Origin: Hymenobacter sp. BT559
GTDB lineage: Bacteria; Bacteroidota; Bacteroidia; Cytophagales; Hymenobacteraceae
NCBI RefSeq assembly: GCF_017571525.1
Contig: NZ_JAGETY010000004.1
Location: forward strand, 248,001 to 312,000
Direction: 5' to 3'
Length of the DNA stretch: 64,000 nt
In this document: positions 56,671-64,000 of the stretch, one piece after another
Position numbering within the stretch: position 1 is the first letter of the stretch
How the letters are laid out: each line of letters opens with the position of its first letter
Program-made: the position numbers and the translations under genes
Notes under the pieces: model-generated
What the model saw: the letters and a program-made list of their open reading frames with translations, nothing else
What the model was told of the DNA's origin: nothing
The model's database searches: none

Positions 56671-59631
56671 ATGAGATGGCCATTCTTTTGGGGGCTGCTC
56701 TGCTGCTGGCTGGCAGCGGGCAGCCTGCGGGCACAGTCGGGCAGCTGGGCACCGGCGGGTGCTGACCCCACTTACCCCCGCACGCTTTTGAAAAACAGCT
56801 CCTTGGAGCAGGTGCGTGAAGGCTTGGCCATTCCCAGCAGCCAGGCGCTGTACGCCGGGCTATATGCCGACGTGCAGGGCGCCCCGACTACGGATAACAC
56901 CTCGGCTACCGGGCGGCGGGCGCGGGCCACATTTGCCAAGAATGCCGCTTTTGTGGTGCTGCTGGGCCGGCAGCCGGTGGGTGTCGGGCTAGCCCCTCTG
57001 CCCCCTGCCCAGCGCGCGGCACTCGTTGCCACGACCCAGGCACTGCTGGAAAGTATTAATACCAACGTGGAGGTCTTTGCGACCTGGACGGGCACCACCC
57101 CCTACACCGAGTGGCAGTGGCGCTCGAAGGAGCTGATTGACTACCTGATAGCCTACGACCTGCTGCGCGGCGCCGGCGAAACGACGGCTACGCTAGGGGC
57201 TAGCCAGGCGCGCTTGCAGGAGTTTGCCGGCAACCTTTATCAGCAGGCGACCACGCCGTTTATGGGCTTCACCTTTTTCGGCACCATCAAAAACAATCAT
57301 GCCCTGATGACGGCGGCTGCGCTGGGCACGGCGGCCGTGGTACTGAGCGAGGCTGGTAGCCCCGACCGCACCCGGCAGCCCGCCGCCTGGGCCGGCGCAG
57401 GCCTTTACCAAATCGATAATGTGCTGTGGCGCGATGCCCAGCGGCAGTCGGACTCGACCCAGGTGGCGGGCTACGCCGAAGGCCCGTATTACTGCAAGTA
57501 CGCGCTGCTCAACTGCCTGCCGTTTTTTCGGGCGCTGGGCAACTTTTTGCCGGATGCCCGCCAGGCGTACACCTTCGGGGCTAGCACCCGCTCCATCCAA
57601 AACCCCTACTTCGACCCCAAGTATACGCGGCTGTATGACTGGCTGACGGCTATTATGCTGCCCGATGGCCGCCTGCCAGCGCTCGAAGACTCGTACGTGG
57701 ACATGGCCATGCCCGAGCTGGCCCTCACTGGCCAAGGTCGGTACGTGCAACCCCTAGCGCTGAGCAGCCTCACCGGCAGCCCCATGAACTCGCTGACGGC
57801 CCAGCTGCGCGATGCTACCGTGGATATGCGCGCCGCTTACCTGGCCGCGGCGCTAGGCCCTGCCGCCCTCCCCTACCCGGCTCTCACGGTGCTGCCAGCC
57901 AGTGGCAACCTTATTTTCCGGACGCGGAGCGACTCGGCCGCCACTTACCTGCACCTCTACGGCCGGGGCGGGCTAGCCCAGGCCAACGCTGGCGGCCATA
58001 GCCAGGGCGATGCGGGCAGCTTTCTGCTGTATGCCCACGGCCAGCTGTTGGCCCTCGACCCCGGCTACCTCAGCTACGCCCGGCGGGCCGAGGTAGGCCA
58101 GGCTACCAATCACAACCTGGTGCTGGTAGATGGCGCCGGGCCCGCCATAGGCACGCCCGGTGCCGCCAGCCCGGTCCAGAGTACCATTCAGCACGCGCTG
58201 CAAACTTCGCAGCTTACTTACGGCGAGGTGCAGACAGCCTACCAGGGGGCTAGCGTGGTGCGGAGGGCGTTGTTTGTGCGCAATAGCTATTTTTTGCTGG
58301 CCGACGAGGTGCGCGCCGCTGCGCCGCATACCTACACGTGGCAGCTGCACGGCGCGGGCCTGGCGGGCGGCTCGGCCAGCACCGGCACCTTTGCCGACAG
58401 CCTGGCGCAGCACGAGGGCACCTGGCAAAAAAACGGGGCTAGCCTGCTGGCCCACGTCACGGCCACGGGTGGTGCTACGGCCTACAGCACCGCCACCAAC
58501 GTACACGAAACCACTTACAACACCGCCGAAAACCACACTACGCTGCTGGTGCAGCAAAGCGGCCGCGCCCAAACGCAGTTTCTGGCGGCGCTGTATCCTT
58601 ATGCCAATGGTGCCCGCCCGCGCTTTCGCACCACCAGCACGGCGGGGACTGCCGCACTGGCCCGCACCGGCGGCGCCTACACTGATGTAGCTTTTACCCA
58701 GGCCGATACGCTGCTGCAAGCCGATGCCAGCGGGCTGCTGCCCCAGGTGGTACGTGCCGATGGGCAGCTGAATTTTTATTCGGCTGACAGCACCGGCGGG
58801 TTTGCCCAGCTTTTTATGGTGCAGGGCACCAGTCTTTATCTTGATACGACCACTGTAGCACGAGCCACCAACCGGGCCACCATCAGCTGGCAAAAAAGCA
58901 GCCCCACCGGCTATGCAGGCTCGGTGAGCCGGGCCACCAGCCTGGTGCTGGCCCTAGCGAGTGCGCCGGCCAGCGCTACGGGCCCGGGCCTGACCAGCAG
59001 CTACTACGATGCCGCCCGCCACCAGCTGCAGCTTAGCTTTAGCCAGGCTTCGGCGTTTGTGGTGCAGCTAGCCACCCCAGCGCCGCTGCCGGTGGTGCTA
59101 ACGGCCTTCACGGCCCGGCGCCAGGCAGCCGGCCGCGTGGCGCTGGCTTGGCAAACGGCTAGTGAGCTGGCAAGCCAGGGCTTTGCCGTGCAGCGCCAGC
59201 TTCAGCCAGGCGCGGCCTTCGAAACGCTGGGGTTTGTGCCGAGCCAGGGCCACGCTCAGCAGCCCGCCCGCTATGCCTACGTAGATGGTTTTGCCCCGCA
59301 CGCTACGGTCTATTATCGCCTGCAGCAGGTAGAGAATAATGGCGCCACCACGTATTCGCCAGTAGTGGCCGTGGCCGCTGCGCCCGCGGCGGCTGCGCTG
59401 CTCGCCTGGCCCCAGCCCGCGCAGCACACACTGTGGGTGCAGTACACTGACCCACTGACTGTTGTCAGCCTGCGTCTGCTCGACGCTACCGGGCGCGTAG
59501 TGTACCAGGCGTGCTTCCAGCAGCAAACACAGCTCGACGTGAGCGCACTGGGAGCAGGCCTTTATTACCTGCAAGCGCAGGATGCGACCGGCCAGCCCCT
59601 AGCCAGCCAAAAAATACTTCTGACACGCTAG
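56671..59631 (+). CDS. Secreted heparinase II/III-like lyase with T9SS sorting domain
   Basis: A 986-residue protein. It has a signal peptide (about 1-22, ending LRAQ) and an alpha-toroid lyase domain (about 40-400) with FFGTIKNNHALMTAAALGTA and VAGYAEGPYYCKYALLN, both typical active-site stretches of polysaccharide lyases. A heparinase II/III beta-sandwich follows (about 415-700; NAGGHSQGDAGSFLLYAHGQ holds the metal/catalytic His, and YLSYARRAEVGQATNHNLVL comes after it). A fibronectin-like module (about 805-905) and a type A T9SS tail (about 906-986, ending GQPLASQKILLTR) complete the protein. It probably cleaves an acidic glycan outside the cell. It shares its C-terminal module with the beta-helix protein at 41320. 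Confidence 0.88.
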   Translation: MRWPFFWGLLCCWLAAGSLRAQSGSWAPAGADPTYPRTLLKNSSLEQVREGLAIPSSQALYAGLYADVQGAPTTDNTSATGRRARATFAKNAAFVVLLGRQPVGVGLAPLPPAQRAALVATTQALLESINTNVEVFATWTGTTPYTEWQWRSKELIDYLIAYDLLRGAGETTATLGASQARLQEFAGNLYQQATTPFMGFTFFGTIKNNHALMTAAALGTAAVVLSEAGSPDRTRQPAAWAGAGLYQIDNVLWRDAQRQSDSTQVAGYAEGPYYCKYALLNCLPFFRALGNFLPDARQAYTFGASTRSIQNPYFDPKYTRLYDWLTAIMLPDGRLPALEDSYVDMAMPELALTGQGRYVQPLALSSLTGSPMNSLTAQLRDATVDMRAAYLAAALGPAALPYPALTVLPASGNLIFRTRSDSAATYLHLYGRGGLAQANAGGHSQGDAGSFLLYAHGQLLALDPGYLSYARRAEVGQATNHNLVLVDGAGPAIGTPGAASPVQSTIQHALQTSQLTYGEVQTAYQGASVVRRALFVRNSYFLLADEVRAAAPHTYTWQLHGAGLAGGSASTGTFADSLAQHEGTWQKNGASLLAHVTATGGATAYSTATNVHETTYNTAENHTTLLVQQSGRAQTQFLAALYPYANGARPRFRTTSTAGTAALARTGGAYTDVAFTQADTLLQADASGLLPQVVRADGQLNFYSADSTGGFAQLFMVQGTSLYLDTTTVARATNRATISWQKSSPTGYAGSVSRATSLVLALASAPASATGPGLTSSYYDAARHQLQLSFSQASAFVVQLATPAPLPVVLTAFTARRQAAGRVALAWQTASELASQGFAVQRQLQPGAAFETLGFVPSQGHAQQPARYAYVDGFAPHATVYYRLQQVENNGATTYSPVVAVAAAPAAAALLAWPQPAQHTLWVQYTDPLTVVSLRLLDATGRVVYQACFQQQTQLDVSALGAGLYYLQAQDATGQPLASQKILLTR

Positions 59632-59636
59632 GCCAG

Positions 59637-60368
59637 CTAGCGTGGGACTGTCATGTCGCCGGCCTGGTTGTCCAGCTTCTGTTCTTCTCTCCAAAATAAG
59701 AGAACGCCCGTGCGCAGCAGCACCAGCCACGCCATGCCGCCCGCAAAGCCCGCTACTACGTCGGTGGGGTAATGCACGTGCAAATACATGCGCGAGCAGC
59801 CGATGAGCAAGGCCCAGACTACCAAGAGCGTAGCCCACCCCCAGCGCCGGCTATGCTGCACCGCCAGCCAGGCCAGGCAGCCGTAAAAAGCCATGCTCAT
59901 CATGGCATGGCCGCTCGGAAAGCTGAGGCCATATTGGTAGATGAGTGCCGTGGTGGGCCGGTCGCGGTGAAACCAGGCTTTGAGCAACTCATTCAGTATC
60001 ACGGCCCCTCCCATGGCCAGCAGCAGTTCGATGGCGTAGCGCCGGTAGCCGCGCCGATAGAGCACCAGTGGCGCAAGTAGGCTAGCCGGCACGAAAAACA
60101 GCACGGAGCCGAAAAAGGTGAGCCGGAATACCCACCACGTCAGCCACGGGTGGGTGGCTCGAAGCGCATCCATCTGAGCAAAGCCCCAGTCGTCGAAAAC
60201 CTGCGAGTGCTCACGAAAGACCACCCGCGTAAGGTAGAAAAACAACCCAAACGCCGCCAGAAACAGCGCGCTGCCTACCAGCACCTCGGCCGTGAGCAAC
60301 CCGGCTAGCCCGGCCGCGCGCGCAGCAGGACGAACGGGAGGGTCGGGAGGCGCAACGGGAGCGGACAT
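59637..60368 (-). CDS. PAP2-family membrane phosphatase
   Basis: A 243-residue protein with about six membrane helices. The three lipid-phosphatase motifs are present: KAWFHRDRP (motif 1), SFPSGHAMM (motif 2) and SRMYLHVHYPTD (motif 3, catalytic His). It probably dephosphorylates phosphatidic acid, undecaprenyl diphosphate or a related lipid in the envelope. The frame is open to 60437, but MSAPVAPPDPPVRPAARAAG at 60368 is a better start. The first stretch is Pro/Ala-rich and cytoplasmic. It is convergent with the heparinase-like gene, with 5 bp between the stops. Confidence 0.93.
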   Translation of the reverse strand: MSAPVAPPDPPVRPAARAAGLAGLLTAEVLVGSALFLAAFGLFFYLTRVVFREHSQVFDDWGFAQMDALRATHPWLTWWVFRLTFFGSVLFFVPASLLAPLVLYRRGYRRYAIELLLAMGGAVILNELLKAWFHRDRPTTALIYQYGLSFPSGHAMMSMAFYGCLAWLAVQHSRRWGWATLLVVWALLIGCSRMYLHVHYPTDVVAGFAGGMAWLVLLRTGVLLFWREEQKLDNQAGDMTVPR

Positions 60369-60466
60369 GGCAGGCTCAGCGGAAAAAAGTTGGTTGAACG
60401 AAATTCCCCGGCCTTTGGCCAATTCCAGGCTGTGCATCTGGTAGAGCGACGCTGCAGGTCAACAAA

Positions 60467-60495
60467 AAAGCCAGCCCTTTGCGGGGCTGGCTTTT
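60467..60495 (-). terminator. Terminator after tRNA-Leu
   Basis: AAAAGCCAGCCC pairs with GGGCTGGCTTTT; the minus-strand T run directly follows. It lies about 10 bp past the 3' end of the tRNA. Confidence 0.85.
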
Positions 60496-60506
60496 CATAA
60501 AACTCG

Positions 60507-60588
60507 TGCGCTCGGAGAGACTCGAACTCTCACACCTTGCGGAACTGCCGCCTGAAGACAGCGCGTCTACCAATTTCGCCACAAGCGC
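60507..60588 (-). tRNA. tRNA-Leu (anticodon CAG)
   Basis: On the minus strand the acceptor stem GCGCTTG pairs with CGAGCGC (one G-U wobble). The D region is GCGAAATTGGTAGACGC, the anticodon arm CTGTC-TTCAGGC-GGCAG gives anticodon CAG, and a long variable arm (TTCCGCAAGGTGT) marks a class II tRNA. The T arm carries GTTCGAGTC. The 3' CCA is not encoded. Confidence 0.95.
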
Positions 60589-60825
60589 AAACGAAGCTCA
60601 GCAGCGGGGCCACCCGGTCGGTGGTTGCTGTTGGTGGTGCAAAGATAGCAGGCTGCCTCGGCTTCACGCAAGCGTAACGCAGAATTTTGGGGGCGGCCAC
60701 GGCGGGACAAATGGCCGGAAAATTGTTTTTCAGCGACTTGCGCCGTCATTTTTTCTCACAAAAAAATGCGCAGGCTACTTATTGGCTGCGCTAAGCCGTC
60801 ATTTACCGGGCTTTTTCTCTTTACC

Positions 60826-61527
60826 ATGCCTTCTGATTCTTCGATTCCAACTTCAACCACCCACGCCGCCGACTTTGGGCCTGCCGCCTGGTTTTACGAT
60901 ACGCTGGCAGGGCTAATATTTGGCGGGGCGCTTCGGCGGTCGCAGCGCGCCACTTTGGCGGCCGGGCTACCGCCCAACCCGGCGCTCCGCGTATTGGTGC
61001 TGGGGGGCGGCGCAGGCTGGGTGCTGAGCGAGCTATGGCGGCTGCGCCCCCAGGCCCAGGTGCTCTACGTCGAAGTATCAGAGGCTATGCTGGCCCGCAC
61101 CCGCGCCCGGCTGCGGCGGCACCCCATGCCAGCCGGCGCCGCCCTGGAACTGCGCCAGGGTAGCGAGGCCAGCGTGCGGCCCGACGAGCGCTTTGATGTT
61201 ATTATCACCTTTTTCGTGCTCGACTGCTTTACGCAAGCGGCCCTGCCTGGCGCGCTAGCCCGGCTGCACGCCGCCCGCCACCCCGGCGCGCCCTGGCTGG
61301 TGACGGATTTTTGGCCGGCCCGGCGTGGCTGGCGGCGCTGGCTGCTGCGGGCCATGTACTGGTTCTTTGGTTTCACAGTGGGTTTGCGAGCCTGGCAAAT
61401 GCCTCCGTGGCCAGCCGAGCTAGCCGCGCTAGGCTTACGCTCTAGGTGGGAGCAGCACTTCTTTGGCAGGGCTATAGCCGGGATAATCCTAAATGAAGCA
61501 CCAGCAGAAGCAAACGAAATATCCTAA
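60826..61527 (+). CDS. Class I SAM-dependent methyltransferase
   Basis: A 233-residue protein with motif I VLVLGGGAGWVLSEL, motif post-I LYVEVSEAML and motif IV FDVIITFFVLDCF. The C-terminal half holds LVTDFWPARRGWRRWLLRAM and a hydrophobic patch that suggests association with a lipid or membrane. The target is unknown. The frame is open to 60766; the ATG at 60826 (MPSDSSIPTSTTHAADFGPA) starts the family-like region. It is the last gene before the M61 peptidase. Confidence 0.85.
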   Translation: MPSDSSIPTSTTHAADFGPAAWFYDTLAGLIFGGALRRSQRATLAAGLPPNPALRVLVLGGGAGWVLSELWRLRPQAQVLYVEVSEAMLARTRARLRRHPMPAGAALELRQGSEASVRPDERFDVIITFFVLDCFTQAALPGALARLHAARHPGAPWLVTDFWPARRGWRRWLLRAMYWFFGFTVGLRAWQMPPWPAELAALGLRSRWEQHFFGRAIAGIILNEAPAEANEIS

Positions 61528-61627
61528 AAAAACCGCTTGGCAGTACTTATTTCCTATTTACTTTGCATCGGCTAAAACTAGGCCAGTCCCACTATCAATA
61601 CAATTTAGCATTATTCAACTGGTTTTT

Positions 61628-63898
61628 ATGAAAAAACTTCTTCGCACGAAAGGTCTGGCTGGCATGGCACTGGTAAGCTTGCCCAGCCTGGCTTTGGCCC
61701 AGGCTCCGGGCGCCAAGCTGCTCGCCGCGATAACGGTGCCGGCCCCTGCTCGGAAAACGGCCCCTAGCGTCTCTACTAAACCCAAACTGGCCGCTCCGGC
61801 TAAACCCACCGCGGCACCTGCCAAGCCTGCTACCGGCCCGGCCGCCAAACCACTACCCCTGGCAGCACGGCCAGCCGCGCCCCCGGTGGCCCGCCCGGCA
61901 GCCAAGCCCGTAATTGCCCCAAACGCTAAAGCGGTGGCTATGCCAGCGGTGAAGCCGGCTGCGGCGCCCCTCGCCAAAGCAGCCCCGGCACCGGCCTCCC
62001 AGCCAGCGCCCAGCGCACCAGCGGCCCAGCCAACCGCGCTCCCGGCTGCTATGCCGGCCCCTAGCGCCGCTCCCAAGCATGTAGCATCCGTCAAAGCCGA
62101 TGGCCCAGCCGTGCGCTACGCCGTTTCTTTTCCGAATGCCGTGCACCACGAGGCACGCGTAGCGGCCACTTTTGCGGGGCTACCTGCCGGCCAGAAGCTG
62201 GTGGTACGTATGGCACGCTCCTCGCCAGGACGCTATGCCCTACACGAGTTCGTGAAGAACGTCTACTACACCATTGCTACCGATGGCGCGGGCAAATTAT
62301 TGACTATCAATCGCCCTGACCCCTACTCCTGGGAAGTAACGCCGGGTGCCGATGGCACCGTGCAGTTCAACTACACGGTGTATGGCGACCGCTCGGACGG
62401 CACGTTTGCGGGCATCGACCAGCAGCATGCGCACCTGAATATGCCAGCGGTGTTTTGCTACGCCCAGGGCCTGGAAAACCGTCCGGCCGAGGTAAAATTT
62501 GAATTGCCGGCCAACTGGAAAGTAGCTACGCAGCTGCGCGCGGCCGGCGACGACAAAACGACGTTTACGGCTCCCAACCTCCAGTATTTTATGGACAGCC
62601 CCACGGTGCTGGGGTCGCCGCAGTTCCTGCACACCTGGCAGGATGGCGGGCGCAACTTCGAGATGGCGACCTACTACAGCGGCCCCGCCGGCGAGGTCGA
62701 CGCCTTCGTGAAGAAAACCCAGAAGGTGGTGCGCGAGGCGGCCGGCGTGTACGGCGGCGAGTATCCGCAGTTCGACTTTGGCCGCTACACGTTCCTGGCC
62801 GACTACCTGCCCCAGGCCACTGGCGACGGTATGGAGCACCGCAACTCGACCTCGCTCACGTCGTCGCAGCCGCTGCGCGAGGAAGGCGCCCTGCACAACC
62901 TGGGCACCGTATCGCACGAGTTTTTTCACTCCTACAACACCGAGCGCATCCGCTCGCAGGGCCTGGAGCCGTTTGACTTTCAGCGCACTAACATGAGCGA
63001 CGCGCTCTGGTTTGGCGAAGGCTTCACGCAGTACTACGGCGAGCTCATTCTGCGCCGTGCCGGCTTCTACGACGACGAGCAGTTTTTTGAGCGCGTGAGC
63101 TCGTGGGTAAATGCGCGCCTCAACTCGCCGGGCGCCCGGTATGCCTCGCCCATCGACATGAGCCGGCAGGCGGCCTTCACCGACGCGGCCGTGTCGCTCG
63201 ACCCCACCAACCGTGGCAACACCTACCTGTCGTACTACATTCAGGGTGCGGGGCTAGCCCTCTGCCTCGACCTGCAGCTGCGCCAGCGCTACCACACCTC
63301 GCTCGATAAGTATATGCAAGCCATGTGGCAGGAGTTTGGCAAGCCCCAAACGGCCTCGCTAGCCCCTGCTAAGGCCTACACGGTAAAAGACTTGCAGCGC
63401 GTGCTAGGCACCGTGGCCAAAGACACGGCCTTTGCAGGCACGTTTTTTCGGCGCTACATCTACGGGCACGAAGCGCCGCGCTTCAGCGAAAACCTGGCGA
63501 CGATGGGCCTGGCAGTGGTGCCCGTGAAGGCGCTCGCCGCCGCCCTGCCCCGCCAGGTGGAGTTTGATGAGGAAGGCCGCTGCATTCTGAACCGCAACAC
63601 CACCATCGGCTCGGGCTTGTACAAGGCCGGCATCGACCGGGGCGACCAGATTGTGACCCTCGACGGCGAGAAAATAGACAACATGGCTACCCTCGAAAGC
63701 ATTATGCGCCGCCACACTCCTGCCGACCTCGTGCCGGTGCGCGTGCGCAACCGCGCCGGCGTGGAGCGCAGCGTGCAGGTAGTGCTCACCGAAGACACTA
63801 ACGTGCAGGTGCAAGCCATGGAAAGCGTGGAGAAAATGACCGCCACCGCCGCTCAAAAAGAGCAGCGCGCCGCTTGGCTCGCCAGCGCTGCCAAGTAG
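61628..63898 (+). CDS. Secreted M61-family glycyl aminopeptidase with Pro/Ala-rich stalk and PDZ domain
   Basis: A 756-residue protein. It has a signal peptide (about 1-24, ending LALAQ), an Ala/Pro/Lys-rich low-complexity stalk (about 25-160, many AKP and PAAKP repeats), the N-terminal M61 beta domain (RYAVSFPNAVHHEARVAATF), then the zinc catalytic domain with HEFFH at 430-434 and WFGEGFTQYYGELILRRAG. A C-terminal PDZ domain (about 655-740, GIDRGDQIVTLDGEKIDN) and a helical tail follow. M61 enzymes release N-terminal glycine or alanine. Usual M61 proteins lack the long stalk. The ATG at 61628 is the first that gives a signal peptide. A terminator follows. Confidence 0.92.
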   Translation: MKKLLRTKGLAGMALVSLPSLALAQAPGAKLLAAITVPAPARKTAPSVSTKPKLAAPAKPTAAPAKPATGPAAKPLPLAARPAAPPVARPAAKPVIAPNAKAVAMPAVKPAAAPLAKAAPAPASQPAPSAPAAQPTALPAAMPAPSAAPKHVASVKADGPAVRYAVSFPNAVHHEARVAATFAGLPAGQKLVVRMARSSPGRYALHEFVKNVYYTIATDGAGKLLTINRPDPYSWEVTPGADGTVQFNYTVYGDRSDGTFAGIDQQHAHLNMPAVFCYAQGLENRPAEVKFELPANWKVATQLRAAGDDKTTFTAPNLQYFMDSPTVLGSPQFLHTWQDGGRNFEMATYYSGPAGEVDAFVKKTQKVVREAAGVYGGEYPQFDFGRYTFLADYLPQATGDGMEHRNSTSLTSSQPLREEGALHNLGTVSHEFFHSYNTERIRSQGLEPFDFQRTNMSDALWFGEGFTQYYGELILRRAGFYDDEQFFERVSSWVNARLNSPGARYASPIDMSRQAAFTDAAVSLDPTNRGNTYLSYYIQGAGLALCLDLQLRQRYHTSLDKYMQAMWQEFGKPQTASLAPAKAYTVKDLQRVLGTVAKDTAFAGTFFRRYIYGHEAPRFSENLATMGLAVVPVKALAAALPRQVEFDEEGRCILNRNTTIGSGLYKAGIDRGDQIVTLDGEKIDNMATLESIMRRHTPADLVPVRVRNRAGVERSVQVVLTEDTNVQVQAMESVEKMTATAAQKEQRAAWLASAAK

Positions 63899-63922
63899 GC
63901 CGCACCCATTTTTTACGCAACA

Positions 63923-63957
63923 AAAAGCCCCGGCCGAATGTATCGGCCGGGGCTTTT
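63923..63957. terminator. Terminator after the M61 peptidase gene
   Basis: AAAAGCCCCGGCCGA pairs with TCGGCCGGGGCTTTT around a 5-nt loop. A and T runs at either end suit both directions; the neighbouring gene on the minus strand also ends here. Confidence 0.9.
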
Positions 63958-63978
63958 CTATTACCTGAAAACCTAGCC

Positions 63979-64000
63979 CTAGCGGCGACGGCCGAAGAAG
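63979..64000 (-). CDS. 3' end of a gene cut by the window edge
   Basis: Minus-strand codons read Phe-Phe-Gly-Arg-Arg-Arg followed by TAG at 63979-63981. Only six sense codons are visible, so the product cannot be named. A basic Arg-rich end of this kind is seen in RNA-binding proteins, but that is a guess. Confidence 0.4.

Noticed and set aside
61700-62100. Ala/Pro-rich repeats as a DNA repeat or CRISPR-like array
   Set aside because: The period is irregular and in frame with the M61 peptidase; it is a protein low-complexity stalk.
1-64000. CRISPR array, prophage, intact transposase, rRNA
   Set aside because: No regularly spaced direct repeats, phage structural genes, transposase motifs or rRNA segments were seen on either strand.

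Overview
The window looks like a chromosomal segment of a GC-rich Bacteroidota, most likely Hymenobacter or a close relative. The reasons are a base composition near 60% GC or above, two secreted enzymes with type IX secretion (T9SS) C-terminal tails, a TonB-dependent receptor with an N-terminal carboxypeptidase-like domain, paired TlpA-type thioredoxin proteins, LytS/LytTR two-component pairs, a menaquinone pathway, a PUR-alpha-like protein, and start sites that mostly lack Shine-Dalgarno sequences. I see no phage, plasmid, CRISPR, rRNA or intact insertion sequence.

Layout. 0-12 kb is largely minus-strand housekeeping: the 3'-truncated sliding clamp dnaN, an AT-rich orphan gene, ychF, a PUR-family protein, an AraC regulator with an SDR reductase, a deoxyhypusine-synthase-family enzyme, hslV, the pyruvate dehydrogenase E2 gene and a histidine phosphatase. 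Plus-strand genes in this part are a DUF58 protein, two small membrane proteins and a DinB-family protein. 12.5-22.6 kb is a broken menaquinone locus: hotdog thioesterase, menF, a secreted double M42 peptidase, menD, menB, then a ParB-like protein, a small basic protein and an alpha-amylase, then menE. menA and menC are not between them. 22.6-34.4 kb carries outer-membrane and envelope proteins, two TlpA-type oxidoreductases, two membrane proteins, and two LytS/LytTR systems that face each other across a short Uma2-like gene remnant.

34.4-46 kb has an acyltransferase-3 remnant, a TonB receptor, a PAS-only protein next to a CZB-like protein without zinc ligands, a YfcC-type transporter, a T9SS beta-helix protein, a second DinB protein, a TPR lipoprotein and lpdA (E3, partner of the E2 at 10-11.6 kb). 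46-64 kb has lipoproteins, a MarR-YceI pair, an enolase-superfamily epimerase, a dicarboxylate/amino-acid symporter, a large GAF protein, a T9SS heparinase II/III-like lyase, a PAP2 phosphatase, tRNA-Leu(CAG), a methyltransferase and an M61 peptidase. The last bases hold the 3' end of another minus-strand gene.

Beyond genes, the window is rich in palindromes: three REP-like inverted repeats between 9.1 and 12.5 kb, an inverted repeat that fills the gap between two convergent genes at 5.6 kb, a 54-bp perfect palindrome at 43.5 kb and a 33-bp-arm hairpin at 47.5 kb. The hexamer GCTAGC is scattered through genes and spacers much more often than base composition predicts.
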